Positions 8,212 to 15,893 of a stretch of DNA of 25,692 bases are shown here, piece after piece (the stretch's first letter is position 1; the number at the start of each line of letters is the position of its first letter). Origin of the DNA: an uncultured Oscillospiraceae bacterium. Its GTDB lineage: Bacteria; Bacillota; Clostridia; Oscillospirales; Ruminococcaceae. A program made the translations under genes and the position numbers. Below the pieces are notes generated by a model. It was not told the DNA's origin. It made no database searches and worked only from the letters and a program-made list of their open reading frames with translations. The stretch covers positions 1-25,692 of the forward strand of contig CAJMEU010000020.1 in the NCBI GenBank assembly GCA_905212515.1, in the 5' to 3' direction.

Positions 8212-9177
8212 TCAGGGGTTTACCACGTTTTGCAGCCGGCCCTGCCCGAAGGCGCGCAGGTTTTCCACCGCGATGTCCATCAGGCGCTGGCGGCTTTCTT
8301 TGGGGGCCCAGGCGATGTGGGGCGTGATCAGGCAGTGCTCCTCCCGCAAAAGGGGATTGTCCGGGCTGGCGGGCTCCACGTTCAGCACGTCCAGGCCCGC
8401 GCCGGCCACCTTGCCGCTGTGCAGCGCCGCCGCTAGGTCCTCCTCCACGATCAACGGTCCGCGAGAGGTGTTGATGATCATCACGCCGTCCTTCATTTTG
8501 GCAATGCTGTCCCGGTTGACGAGCCCCTGCGTGTCCGGCAGCAGGGGGCAGTGCAGGGAGATGACGTCGCTCTGGGCCAGCAGCTCGTCCAGGTCCACCA
8601 TGCGGGCCACGCCGTCCTCCTGGGCGAATTTATCATAGGCCAGCACCTCCATGCCAAAGGCCGCGGCAAGCTTGGCCGCCGCCCGGCCGATGCGGCCGTA
8701 ACCGATGACGCCGAAGGTTTTGCCCGCCAGTTCGATCAGCGGGGCGTTCCAGTAGCAGAAATCCGGGCAGCGGCTCCAGTCGCCCGCCTTTACCGAGCGG
8801 CTGTGGTCGCCCACGTGGTGGCAAAGCTCCAGCAATAGCGCCATCACCATCTGCGCCACGGCAGTGGTGCCATAGGTGGGGATGTTGCACACGGTGATGC
8901 CCAGCCGTTTGGCCGCCGCGATATCCACCACATTGTAGCCCGTGGCCAGCATACCGATGTATTTCAGGTGCGGCGCCAGCTTTTCCAGCGTCTCGGCAGA
9001 CAGGGGCACTTTGTTGACCAGCAGCGCCTCGGCGCCCTTTGCGCGGCGTACCACTTCGCCGTCGCCCTGGGTGAAAGGGGTGCGGTCATACACCGTCACC
9101 TCGCCCAACGCCTCAAAACCGGCCCAGCTCAGGTCGCCGGGGTTTTCGGTGTATCCGTCCAGAATAACGATTTTCAT
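8212..9177 (-). CDS. D-2-hydroxyacid dehydrogenase (glycerate/hydroxypyruvate reductase-like)
   Basis: This 321-residue protein has the family length. The NAD-binding motif is VIGYGRIGRAAA (about 157-168). The catalytic set is present: R239 in NTSRG, E268 in NVEPA and H287 in TPHIAW. Enzymes of this family reduce 2-keto acids such as hydroxypyruvate, glyoxylate or tartronate semialdehyde-type products to D-2-hydroxyacids with NAD(P)H. Its ATG overlaps the stop of the HpcH/HpaI aldolase gene by 4 bp (ATGA), so it likely acts on an aldolase product or on a side product of the same pathway. It is the last gene of the leftward operon, and the shared terminator lies about 10 bp downstream. Confidence 0.9.
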   Translation of the reverse strand: MKIVILDGYTENPGDLSWAGFEALGEVTVYDRTPFTQGDGEVVRRAKGAEALLVNKVPLSAETLEKLAPHLKYIGMLATGYNVVDIAAAKRLGITVCNIPTYGTTAVAQMVMALLLELCHHVGDHSRSVKAGDWSRCPDFCYWNAPLIELAGKTFGVIGYGRIGRAAAKLAAAFGMEVLAYDKFAQEDGVARMVDLDELLAQSDVISLHCPLLPDTQGLVNRDSIAKMKDGVMIINTSRGPLIVEEDLAAALHSGKVAGAGLDVLNVEPASPDNPLLREEHCLITPHIAWAPKESRQRLMDIAVENLRAFGQGRLQNVVNP

Positions 9178-9944
9178 GCCTGCTCCTTTCCGCGCAGGGC
9201 GGCCATCTGGGCCGCGCCCAGGGCCAGCAGCCCGTTGTCGCTGTTCCACATATTGATCTGCATGCCCTCGCTCAGCCAGGGCATCAGGGGCGCGGCGGAA
9301 CCGAAGTGCACGCCCGCGTATTTGCCATTCGCCTTGGCCGCTGCGATGACACGGCGGAAGGCGGCCACGATATCCGGATGGTCGAACTGGCCCAGGATGC
9401 CGTAGTCCTGCGTCATGTCGTTGGGCCCGATGAAGCCCACGTCGATGTCCTCCACGGCCAGGATCTCCTCGATGTGCGCCACCCCGGCGCGGGACTCGAT
9501 CTGACACATCAGGATGGTCTCGTCGTTGGCCTGGGGCATATAATCGGCGCCGGACACCTTTTTAAAATCCGTATGCGGGCGCGAGAGGGAGACACCCCGG
9601 TGGCCCAGGGGCGCATATTTGGCGCAGTCCACCAGCATTTGCGCCTGCTGGGCAGTCTCCGTATTGGGCAGCAGCAGGCCGGCGGCGCCCATCTCCATAA
9701 ATTTCAGCACGTGTTCCCGCCGCATCTCCGGGATGCGCACCAAAGCGGGCATGCCGATGCCCCGGGCCACGGCGATGATATTGGCCACCTCCCGGGTGGT
9801 AAAGGCGCCGTGCTCACAATCCACGATGAAAAAATCGAACCCGCAGGCCTGCAGGATCTTGCCGATGTCCGGGCTGGCGAAGGTGGTCACCATTGTGCCC
9901 AGCACCTGGTCCCCCGCGCGCAGCCGCGCTTTCAAACCGTTCAT
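9174..9944 (-). CDS. HpcH/HpaI-family 2-keto-3-deoxy acid aldolase
   Basis: This 256-residue class II pyruvate aldolase resembles GarL, RhmA and HpaI. Family residues are visible: H45 in VDCEHG, R70 in ALVRIP, E150 in CQIES and D176 in GPNDM. These enzymes split 2-keto-3-deoxy sugar acids into pyruvate and an aldehyde using a divalent metal. I chose the ATG at 9944 rather than 9950 because the AAGGGAG site lies about 7 bp before the former and directly against the latter. It sits between a KDG-type kinase and a hydroxyacid dehydrogenase, so the operon looks like the lower end of a sugar-acid route. Confidence 0.88.
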   Translation of the reverse strand: MNGLKARLRAGDQVLGTMVTTFASPDIGKILQACGFDFFIVDCEHGAFTTREVANIIAVARGIGMPALVRIPEMRREHVLKFMEMGAAGLLLPNTETAQQAQMLVDCAKYAPLGHRGVSLSRPHTDFKKVSGADYMPQANDETILMCQIESRAGVAHIEEILAVEDIDVGFIGPNDMTQDYGILGQFDHPDIVAAFRRVIAAAKANGKYAGVHFGSAAPLMPWLSEGMQINMWNSDNGLLALGAAQMAALRGKEQA

Positions 9945-9964
9945 TGTCATTCTCCCTTTTCTGT

Positions 9965-10972
9965 TTATTCCAGTTCTTCCAGGCGCGCGGTGCGCACGCG
10001 GCGCGCCTCGCGGGCCATCAGGGCTTCCGTTTCCTCCCGGGTGGGCAGCGCCATGCCGATGGCGCCCTTTTTCTTGATGACCAAAGTGCCCGCGCAGTTG
10101 CAGAAACACGCCAGCTTTGCCAGGGGCATGGCTTCCTGCAGGCCCACGCACAAAGCGGCGGCCAGGGTGTCGCCCGCGCCCGTGGGGTCCACGGGCGGCT
10201 CGTCGATGCCCGGCGCGATGGCCACTTCGCCGCCCCGGCTCAGCACCGCGCCGTCCTTGTCCCGGGTCAGCGCCACCACCTGCGGCCCCATGGCATGCAG
10301 CGCGCGCAGCACGTTGCCCACGGTGCTTTCGCCGGTGATCATCTGCCCCTCGCTCAGGGTGGGGGCCACCACATCCGCGTGAGCCACGGCCCACAACATG
10401 CGCCGGCGCGCCGCCTCGTTGTCCGCCAGCTCCCGCCGGATGTTGGGGTCGAACGACACCAGCACCCCGTGCGCCTTGGCCAGTTCCACCAGCTTTTGGC
10501 AGGCGCCGCGCATTTCCGGCGTCAGTTCCAGCAGCATGCCGGGATAATGCACGGCGTAGGCGCCGCCGATATAGGCCTCATCCAGATCCTCGGCCCGCAG
10601 CAGGCTGCCGACAGAGTTTTTGCGGTAATATTGATAGTTGCGGCCCACGGGCAGATATTCCAAAAAGGCCAGGCCGATCTGCCCCTCTTCGGAGACGATC
10701 AGATGGGAGAGATCCACCCCCTGCGCCCGCAGCGTGTCCGCGACCATCCGGCTCAGGCTGTCGCTGCCCACTTTGCCGATGAACCCGCCGCGCCCGCCCA
10801 GCAGCGTGGCCGCGCAGGCAAAGATCCCCGCGGACCCGCTGGCTGTTTTGATGACCGGCCCCGCGTCCTCAATACGCATATGGTCCTGCCCGGGCACCAG
10901 ATCCACCAGCAATTCACCCAGCGCCAGGATCTTTTTGCGCGCACTGTCGCCGCTGTTTGACGCCTGCTCCAT
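9965..10972 (-). CDS. PfkB-family carbohydrate kinase (2-keto-3-deoxygluconate kinase/fructokinase-like)
   Basis: This 335-residue ribokinase-fold protein starts ILALGELLVDLVPG. It has the N-terminal GSAGIFACAATLLGG substrate region and a YQYYRKNSVGS segment reminiscent of KDG kinases. The C-terminal DPTGAGDTLAAAL has the catalytic base D268. The reaction is ATP-dependent phosphorylation of a sugar or keto-deoxy sugar acid. It is the first gene of the leftward operon: the ATG at 10972 has GGGAGG 6 bp upstream, and a near-consensus promoter with LacI-type palindromes lies at 10999-11077. The neighbouring aldolase favours KDG-like substrates, but fructokinase activity cannot be excluded. Confidence 0.88.
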   Translation of the reverse strand: MEQASNSGDSARKKILALGELLVDLVPGQDHMRIEDAGPVIKTASGSAGIFACAATLLGGRGGFIGKVGSDSLSRMVADTLRAQGVDLSHLIVSEEGQIGLAFLEYLPVGRNYQYYRKNSVGSLLRAEDLDEAYIGGAYAVHYPGMLLELTPEMRGACQKLVELAKAHGVLVSFDPNIRRELADNEAARRRMLWAVAHADVVAPTLSEGQMITGESTVGNVLRALHAMGPQVVALTRDKDGAVLSRGGEVAIAPGIDEPPVDPTGAGDTLAAALCVGLQEAMPLAKLACFCNCAGTLVIKKKGAIGMALPTREETEALMAREARRVRTARLEELE

Positions 10973-10998
10973 GATGATCCTCCCATTTCCTGTTGAAT

Positions 10999-11044
10999 GT
11001 GAAAATTATTAGTAATATTAAAAGAATATAAATAATATTTTCAC
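10999..11044. promoter_or_regulatory. operator region of the kinase operon, site C
   Basis: AATTATTAGTAATATT (11004-11019) is, read on the other strand, the site at 164-179 with only the central base changed. It lies inside a larger near-perfect inverted repeat whose arms begin GTGAAAAT (10999) and end ATTTTCAC (11044). The outer arm covers the predicted transcription start near 11042, a position expected to repress. Confidence 0.65.
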
Positions 11045-11048
11045 TATA

Positions 11049-11077
11049 AGTATATCTGACAGATGTTTTAATGTCAA
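11049..11077 (-). promoter_or_regulatory. promoter of the kinase-aldolase-dehydrogenase operon
   Basis: On the minus strand, TTGACA (11077-11072), a 17-bp spacer and TATACT (11054-11049) give a near-perfect housekeeping promoter. The predicted start is near 11042, about 70 bp before the kinase ATG. Confidence 0.8.
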
Positions 11078-11132
11078 TAGAAATAAGGAGTAAGCGACGC
11101 CAAAAGATTGGGCGATATTTTGTTCACTCTGT

Positions 11133-11160
11133 TTGACTTTTCACGAAAATACGTTATAAT
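11133..11160 (+). promoter_or_regulatory. promoter of the lacI-type regulator gene
   Basis: TTGACT (11133-11138), a 16-bp spacer and TATAAT (11155-11160) lie 34 bp before the regulator ATG. The -10 element abuts the palindrome at 11158-11173. Confidence 0.8.
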
Positions 11161-11173
11161 ATTAGTAAGAATT
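11158..11173. promoter_or_regulatory. putative LacI operator, site D (autoregulation)
   Basis: AATATTAGTAAGAATT differs by one base from the site at 164-179, sharing the first 11 bases exactly. It overlaps the -10 element and start point of the regulator's own promoter, which implies negative autoregulation. Confidence 0.65.
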
Positions 11174-11194
11174 ATTAAAGGAGCTGCGTTCTCT

Positions 11195-12286
11195 ATGAAA
11201 AAGGCGACTTCGCAGGATGTGGCCGAGCTGGCGGGCGTCTCCCAGGCCACCGTGTCCCTCATCCTGAACAACAGCGACAAGATCACCTTCAGCAGCGAGA
11301 CCAAAGAGCGCGTGCTGGCCGCGGCGCAAACCCTCAATTACAAACTGCCTCAGCGCAAAAAGCAGGCGGAGAAAAGGTCCAGCCACATGCTGCTGGTGCT
11401 GACGCCCACGCTGACCAACCAATATTACGCCGAGTTGATCCAGACCATCGAGGACTATGCCGATTCGCTGGATTACCGGGTCATCGTATGCAACACCTTC
11501 CGCAAGCCGGACCTGGAGAAATTCTACCTGGACACCTTCATCGGCAGCCATGTGGTCGGCATCATTTACACCTTTCTGCCCAGCTTTCCGCGCCTGATCG
11601 AGCAGATCGCCCTGTCCACGCCCACGGTCATCATCGGCGAAAAACAGGCGGATCTCTCCATCTGCTCCATCGAGCTGAGCAACGTCAGCGCGGGCGCCAT
11701 GCTGGCCGAGCACCTGTACCAATTGGGGCACCACAAGCTGGTGTTCATCTCCACGCCTTTCAACCAGCTGACGCTGGCGCGCGAACAGCGCCTGGAGGGC
11801 ATCCGCAAGCAACTGGAGGCGCACGGCGTCACCGACGGGCTGGAGGTGCTGGTGGCCGAACGCCAGGCTGAACAGGACAGCCGGGCAGACGGCCTGCCCT
11901 ACGAATACTCGGTGGGCCGCCAGCTCACGGCCGAGCTGATCCGCCGCGAGAGCACGGCCACGGCCCTCATCGGCGTCAACGACATGACGGCCCTGGGCAT
12001 TTTGGCCGAACTGGCGGGCCAGGGCTACCATGTGCCCCGGGATTTTTCCGTGTGCGGGTTCGACAATATCTTTTCCGCCAGCGTCACCACCCCGGCCCTG
12101 ACGACCATCGACCATCACCTGCGCACCCGCTGCCAGGCGGCCGTGGACATGGTCACCCAGCAGACGGGCAAGGCGCGCGCTAGCGTACAGATCCCTTTGG
12201 TGAACAAAATCGAATACACGCCGCAGCTGGTGGCGCGCGGTTCCACGGGGCCCTGCCCGGCCCACCGCGCCGGGCCCAGGGCCTGA
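11195..12286 (+). CDS. LacI-family transcriptional regulator
   Basis: This 363-residue repressor has an N-terminal LacI helix-turn-helix and hinge (TSQDVAELAGVSQATVSLIL, residues about 4-23, then LNYKLPQRKK). A periplasmic-binding-protein-like sensor domain follows (ALIGVNDMTALGILAEL; DFSVCGFDNI near the C-terminus). It should release DNA, or bind it, in response to a sugar or sugar phosphate from this island. The ATG at 11195 follows AAAGGAG (11177-11183). The gene diverges from the kinase operon and is followed by the DUF4091 gene 18 bp downstream. Shared palindromes at 164, 371, 11004 and 11158 are its probable operators. The last residues (GPCPAHRAGPRA) are a low-complexity tail. Confidence 0.92.
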   Translation: MKKATSQDVAELAGVSQATVSLILNNSDKITFSSETKERVLAAAQTLNYKLPQRKKQAEKRSSHMLLVLTPTLTNQYYAELIQTIEDYADSLDYRVIVCNTFRKPDLEKFYLDTFIGSHVVGIIYTFLPSFPRLIEQIALSTPTVIIGEKQADLSICSIELSNVSAGAMLAEHLYQLGHHKLVFISTPFNQLTLAREQRLEGIRKQLEAHGVTDGLEVLVAERQAEQDSRADGLPYEYSVGRQLTAELIRRESTATALIGVNDMTALGILAELAGQGYHVPRDFSVCGFDNIFSASVTTPALTTIDHHLRTRCQAAVDMVTQQTGKARASVQIPLVNKIEYTPQLVARGSTGPCPAHRAGPRA

Positions 12287-12304
12287 CGGGAGGAGGCAAA
12301 CAAT

Positions 12305-13969
12305 ATGAAAGCAAGCGAATTTTCCTCCCGGCTCCTCAGCAGCCTGTGCAAGGTGCTGCCCGGCTGTGCGCCCACGGGCAGGGCCGTCACCCGGGTGGAA
12401 GGCCTTTGGGGCGAGACGGTCTCCTTCCAGCTGGCCTTCACCGCCACGGCGCCCCAGCGGGACCTGCGCGAAAACGTGGTGCGCGTGGAGGTGCAGTCGC
12501 CTTTGGGCCAGCGGGTGCGGGTGCGTTCGGTGGTGAACGTGCCGGTGCTGCTGCCCGTGTGCGGCGAGGGGGACGACGATTACATCAGCAAGCAGCCGGG
12601 CATGTACCCGGATCTGCTGCGCGTCCTGCCGGCCTTTTCCCTGCGGGCGGTGCCCGGCCAGTGGCGCGCGCTCTGGTTCGATATCACGCTGGACGAAACC
12701 CTGACACTGCCCGAATATCCGTTGGTCCTCCATGTCTTTGGCGCTGACGGCGCCCTGCTGGCCCGGCATTCCCTCACCGTGGGGGTCGTTCCCGCGGCGC
12801 TGCCGCCCCAGGCATTGATCCACACCCAATGGTTCCACGGCGACTGCCTGGCCGATTATTACGGGGTGGAGGTGTTCAGCGAGCGGCACTGGGCCATCAT
12901 GGAGAATTTTATCCGTGAGGCGGCCGAACATGGCATCAACATGCTGCTCACGCCCCTGTTCACCCCGCCGCTGGACACGGGCGAGGGCATGGAGCGCACC
13001 ACCATCCAATTGGTGGACGTGCACTGCGGGCAGGGCGTTTATTCTTTTGATTTTTCCCGGCTGGCGCGCTTTGTGGACATGGCCGAACGATGCGGCATCC
13101 GCTATTTTGAGATGGCCCACCTGTTCACCCAATGGGGCGCTGCCTATGCGCCCAAGATCCTGGTGTGGGAGGACGGCGCACTGCGCAAAAAATTCGGCTG
13201 GCACACCCCGGCCATGGGGCCGGATTACCGGGCGTTCCTCCGCGCGTTCCTGCCCGCTCTCACGGCATTTTTCAAAGACAGGGGCATGGCCGACCGCGTC
13301 TATTTCCACCTCTCCGATGAGCCGGAGCTGCGGCACCTGGACGCCTACCGCGCTGCGGCCGATTTTGTGCGGCCGCTGCTGGCAGGCTGCAAAACGCTGG
13401 ACGCCCTCAGCGACTATGAGTTCTACCGCACGGGCTGCGTGGAGCGCCCTGTGGTGGCCAGCGACCACCTGGAGCCCTTTCTGGCACACGGCGTCAAAGG
13501 GCTGTGGACCTATTACTGCATCGTGCAGAACCGGGAGGTAGCCAACCGCTTTATCGCCATGCCCTCGGCCCGCAGCCGCATTTTGGGCGTGCAGCTCTAT
13601 CTGTACGACATCGAGGGCTTTTTGCAATGGGGTTATAATTTCTACAACACCCAGCATTCCACGGCCCTGGTGGACCCCTATTCCTGCACGGACGGCGGCG
13701 ATGCCTTCCCCGCGGGGGACCCGTACCTTGTGTACCCTGGCCGGGACGGCATGCCGGAGGAGTCCATCCGTCTGATGACCACCTGCGAGGCCCTGTTCGA
13801 CCTGCGGGCCCTGCGCCTTCTGGAGGCCCTGCGCGGCCGGGCTTTCGTGGACGCTTTGCTGCACGAGGGCCTCGCCTACCGCATCACCTTCACCCAGTAC
13901 CCCCGGGGCGAGGCGTGGCTGCTGGATATGCGCCGCCGCGTCAACGGGGCGCTGCGCGCCGCACTTTAA
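12305..13969 (+). CDS. DUF4091/GH123-like glycoside hydrolase domain protein, cytoplasmic
   Basis: This 554-residue protein has an N-terminal beta-rich part (about 1-170) followed by a TIM-barrel-like region with the DUF4091 hallmarks: HTQWFHGDCLADYY, EAAEHGINMLLTPLFTPPLD and FHLSDEPE. From memory, this Pfam domain corresponds to the GH123 beta-N-acetylgalactosaminidase catalytic domain, in which an adjacent Asp-Glu pair is catalytic. Here D338-E339 fit. No signal peptide or membrane segment is visible, so it would act inside the cell on an imported oligosaccharide. It follows the LacI gene by 18 bp with a GGGAGGAGG site, so it shares the autoregulated promoter. Hydrolase activity is inferred; many DUF4091 proteins are uncharacterised. 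Confidence 0.8.
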   Translation: MKASEFSSRLLSSLCKVLPGCAPTGRAVTRVEGLWGETVSFQLAFTATAPQRDLRENVVRVEVQSPLGQRVRVRSVVNVPVLLPVCGEGDDDYISKQPGMYPDLLRVLPAFSLRAVPGQWRALWFDITLDETLTLPEYPLVLHVFGADGALLARHSLTVGVVPAALPPQALIHTQWFHGDCLADYYGVEVFSERHWAIMENFIREAAEHGINMLLTPLFTPPLDTGEGMERTTIQLVDVHCGQGVYSFDFSRLARFVDMAERCGIRYFEMAHLFTQWGAAYAPKILVWEDGALRKKFGWHTPAMGPDYRAFLRAFLPALTAFFKDRGMADRVYFHLSDEPELRHLDAYRAAADFVRPLLAGCKTLDALSDYEFYRTGCVERPVVASDHLEPFLAHGVKGLWTYYCIVQNREVANRFIAMPSARSRILGVQLYLYDIEGFLQWGYNFYNTQHSTALVDPYSCTDGGDAFPAGDPYLVYPGRDGMPEESIRLMTTCEALFDLRALRLLEALRGRAFVDALLHEGLAYRITFTQYPRGEAWLLDMRRRVNGALRAAL

Positions 13970-13980
13970 AAGTAAAGAAA

Positions 13981-14026
13981 AACAGGCGTTTTTATGTGAT
14001 TTTTCCATGAAAACGCCTGTTTTTTT
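13981..14026. terminator. bidirectional intrinsic terminator
   Basis: A 12-bp stem AACAGGCGTTTT (13981-13992) pairs with AAAACGCCTGTT (14010-14021) and is followed by seven T on the plus strand. On the minus strand the complement of the AGTAAAGAAA stretch gives a T-rich tail. It ends the DUF4091 transcript and probably also the converging tetR transcript. Confidence 0.85.
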
Positions 14027-14091
14027 ATTGCTCCGCGACAAAAAAACTGATCCCTATGGCCTTGGTCAGAGGACTGGCCCCATGGCCCCCT

Positions 14092-14113
14092 AAATAGCCT
14101 GCGGCTATTTTTT
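14092..14113 (+). terminator. second short hairpin with T run
   Basis: AAATAGCC (14092-14099) pairs with GGCTATTT (14103-14110) around a 3-base loop; the T run on the plus strand covers 14108-14113. It is a back-up terminator at the junction and touches the end of the tetR-type gene. On the minus strand the T tract is too short to be convincing. Confidence 0.5.
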
Positions 14114-14738
14114 ACTTTAAAGCGGTATTTAAAGGCGAACCTGCGTCTGCCCCCTCCCGGCGGGCGCTGGTGTACAGCATATCGATCAAATAGGAGAATT
14201 GTTCCAAAAGATGTTCCTTGCTGATGCGCCTGCGCTGCAAAAACCACCAGCGGCCGCACTGGATCAGCGCGCCTACCATCAGTTGGGCCATCAGTTCTGA
14301 ATCCACCTTGAATACATAACCTGCCTGCTGGTCCTTTTCCAGCCGCCGAACAATATCCGGCGTCACCTCCTGGGCAATGATCTCCTGCAGCAGGTTGAAG
14401 ATACTGCTGGATTCCACACAGCTCATCAGCGCCGTGTTGGCCTCCATAAAATCGATGCCGATACGGATCAGACAAGTGTAATACGAGATGGGATCGTAAT
14501 GCTTGTCCATATTATCCACCTGCCGGATGTGAGTGCGATACAGATCCTTGATCATAAAAGAGAGAAACTCGTATTTGTCCGCGAAATGCTTGTAAAAAGT
14601 GCCGCGTCCCACCATGGCCCGGTCGCACAGTTCGTTTACGGTGATCTCTTCGAATTTCTTTGTCTCCAGCAGCGATATAAAGGCGCTGAATAGGGCGTTG
14701 TAAGTTTTTTGGATGCGCAGATCTCTTTTTTCTTCCAT
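14112..14738 (-). CDS. TetR/AcrR-family transcriptional regulator
   Basis: This 208-residue protein has a TetR helix-turn-helix near the N-terminus (FEEITVNELCDRAMVGRGTF then YKHFADKYEFLSFM, about residues 29-62). The C-terminal half is alpha-helical and variable, as expected for ligand binding and dimerisation. It is divergent from a three-gene ABC exporter, the usual arrangement for a local repressor that responds to the exported compound. The ATG at 14738 has AAGGAGA 7 bp upstream, and a perfect consensus promoter lies at 14838-14866. Inverted AACAAAT/ATTTGTT repeats in the shared intergenic region are its likely operators. Confidence 0.9.
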   Translation of the reverse strand: MEEKRDLRIQKTYNALFSAFISLLETKKFEEITVNELCDRAMVGRGTFYKHFADKYEFLSFMIKDLYRTHIRQVDNMDKHYDPISYYTCLIRIGIDFMEANTALMSCVESSSIFNLLQEIIAQEVTPDIVRRLEKDQQAGYVFKVDSELMAQLMVGALIQCGRWWFLQRRRISKEHLLEQFSYLIDMLYTSARREGADAGSPLNTALK

Positions 14739-14764
14739 GCTGATTCTCCTTCAAGAAGTACGGA

Positions 14765-14785
14765 AACAAATGGAGGCGATTTGTT
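14765..14785. promoter_or_regulatory. palindrome, putative TetR-type operator
   Basis: AACAAAT (14765-14771) and ATTTGTT (14779-14785) form perfect 7-bp arms with a 7-bp spacer in the leader of the tetR-type gene. A second inverted pair, GAACAAATG (14854-14862) and CATTTGTTC (14893-14901), brackets the tetR -35 element and the forward -10 element. The repeated motif suggests repression of both directions. Confidence 0.55.
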
Positions 14786-14837
14786 CATTACGATACAAAT
14801 AAGGCTAAGTTGAGCCTTGACCTCGGCCTTCGTCTTG

Positions 14838-14866
14838 ATTATAATCCGGAATAGAACAAATGTCAA
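14838..14866 (-). promoter_or_regulatory. promoter of the tetR-type gene
   Basis: On the minus strand, TTGACA (14866-14861), a 17-bp spacer and TATAAT (14843-14838) form a perfect consensus promoter. Its -35 element overlaps the GAACAAATG repeat arm, which would allow autorepression. Confidence 0.85.
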
Positions 14867-14885
14867 TTTGGAATCGATAGTTTGA

Positions 14886-14891
14886 TATAAT
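14886..14891 (+). promoter_or_regulatory. candidate -10 element for the ABC exporter operon
   Basis: TATAAT lies 64 bp before the first ABC ATPase start and directly beside the CATTTGTTC repeat arm. No good -35 is present at 17 bp; TGTCAA (14861-14866) stands at 19 bp. This may be a weak promoter. Confidence 0.5.
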
Positions 14892-14954
14892 ACATTTGTT
14901 CATAATTTGCACAAATTTTCAACACGACCTTACATTCAGAAAGTGAGCATCCGT

Positions 14955-15893
14955 ATGGACATGATTCAAGTGGAACATCTGACAAAGGACTACGGCTTTG
15001 GCAGAGGGGTCTTCGACGTGACGTTCAACGTACAAGAAGGGGAGGTGTTCGGGTTCCTGGGCCCCAACGGCGCGGGCAAAACCACCACCATCCGCCATAT
15101 CATGGGCTTTTCCAAGCCCCAGGAGGGCGTCATCACCGTATTGGGCAAGGACGCCTGGCAGCACGCGGCGCCCATCAAGCGGAAGCTGGGTTATCTGCCC
15201 GGCGAGATCGCCTTCCCCACCAATATGACGGGCACCCAATTCATCGATTACATGGCCCGCCAGCGCGGCATGGCGGACCGGGGCAAAACCGATTATTTGC
15301 TGGAGCAGTTCGAACTGGACCCTTCGGGCGACCTCAAGCGCATGAGCCTGGGCATGAAGCGGAAGCTGGCCATCGTCACCGCCTTTATGCACGACCCGCA
15401 GCTGCTGGTGCTGGACGAACCCACCAGCGGCCTGGACCCCCTGATGCAGGAGCGGTTCATCGAGTTCGTGCTGGATGAAAAGAAGGCGGGGAAAACCATC
15501 CTGCTGTCCAGCCATATTTTCAGCGAGGTGGACGCCACCTGCGACCGCATCGCCATCATCAAGGACGGCGCGCTGGTATCCACCATCGTGGCCGATACAC
15601 TGCGTCACAACGAGGATAAGGTGTTCAAGGTGGAGTTTGCCGACGGGGCTGAATATGAAAAGTTTGTGGCCGCCACCCGGCTGGATCTGGACGCCAGGCG
15701 GCCGCATCACCATCAGGTGAAGATCCGCATCCGGGACGACGATATCCACAAATTCTTCGCCGAGATGAGCCGTTATCACCTGAATTTCATCTCGGAGATC
15801 AAGTTTACGCTGGAAGATTACTTCATGGATTTCTACGACCGCAAAAAGACGGTGGAACAGGGAAAGGCGGGGATGCAAAGTGGGCTGCATTGA
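14955..15893 (+). CDS. ABC exporter ATP-binding protein 1
   Basis: This 312-residue DrrA/CcmA-type ATPase has Walker A GPNGAGKTT (residues 36-44, K42), the signature variant MSLGMKRKLAI, Walker B LLVLDEPTSGLDPL (from residue 150) and the H-loop LLSSHIF. A C-terminal extension of about 90 residues is typical of multidrug/antibiotic exporter ATPases. The ATG at 14955 is chosen over an upstream TTG because a weak AAGTGAG lies 8 bp before it and the usual N-terminus follows; the ATG at 14961 is an alternative. Its stop overlaps the next ATPase gene by 14 bp. The substrate is unknown. Confidence 0.88.
   Translation: MDMIQVEHLTKDYGFGRGVFDVTFNVQEGEVFGFLGPNGAGKTTTIRHIMGFSKPQEGVITVLGKDAWQHAAPIKRKLGYLPGEIAFPTNMTGTQFIDYMARQRGMADRGKTDYLLEQFELDPSGDLKRMSLGMKRKLAIVTAFMHDPQLLVLDEPTSGLDPLMQERFIEFVLDEKKAGKTILLSSHIFSEVDATCDRIAIIKDGALVSTIVADTLRHNEDKVFKVEFADGAEYEKFVAATRLDLDARRPHHHQVKIRIRDDDIHKFFAEMSRYHLNFISEIKFTLEDYFMDFYDRKKTVEQGKAGMQSGLH

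Noticed and set aside
14027..14091. Possible mobile-element end or repeat in the GGCC-rich junction
   Set aside because: Short GGCC repeats only; no terminal inverted repeat, target duplication or transposase remnant.
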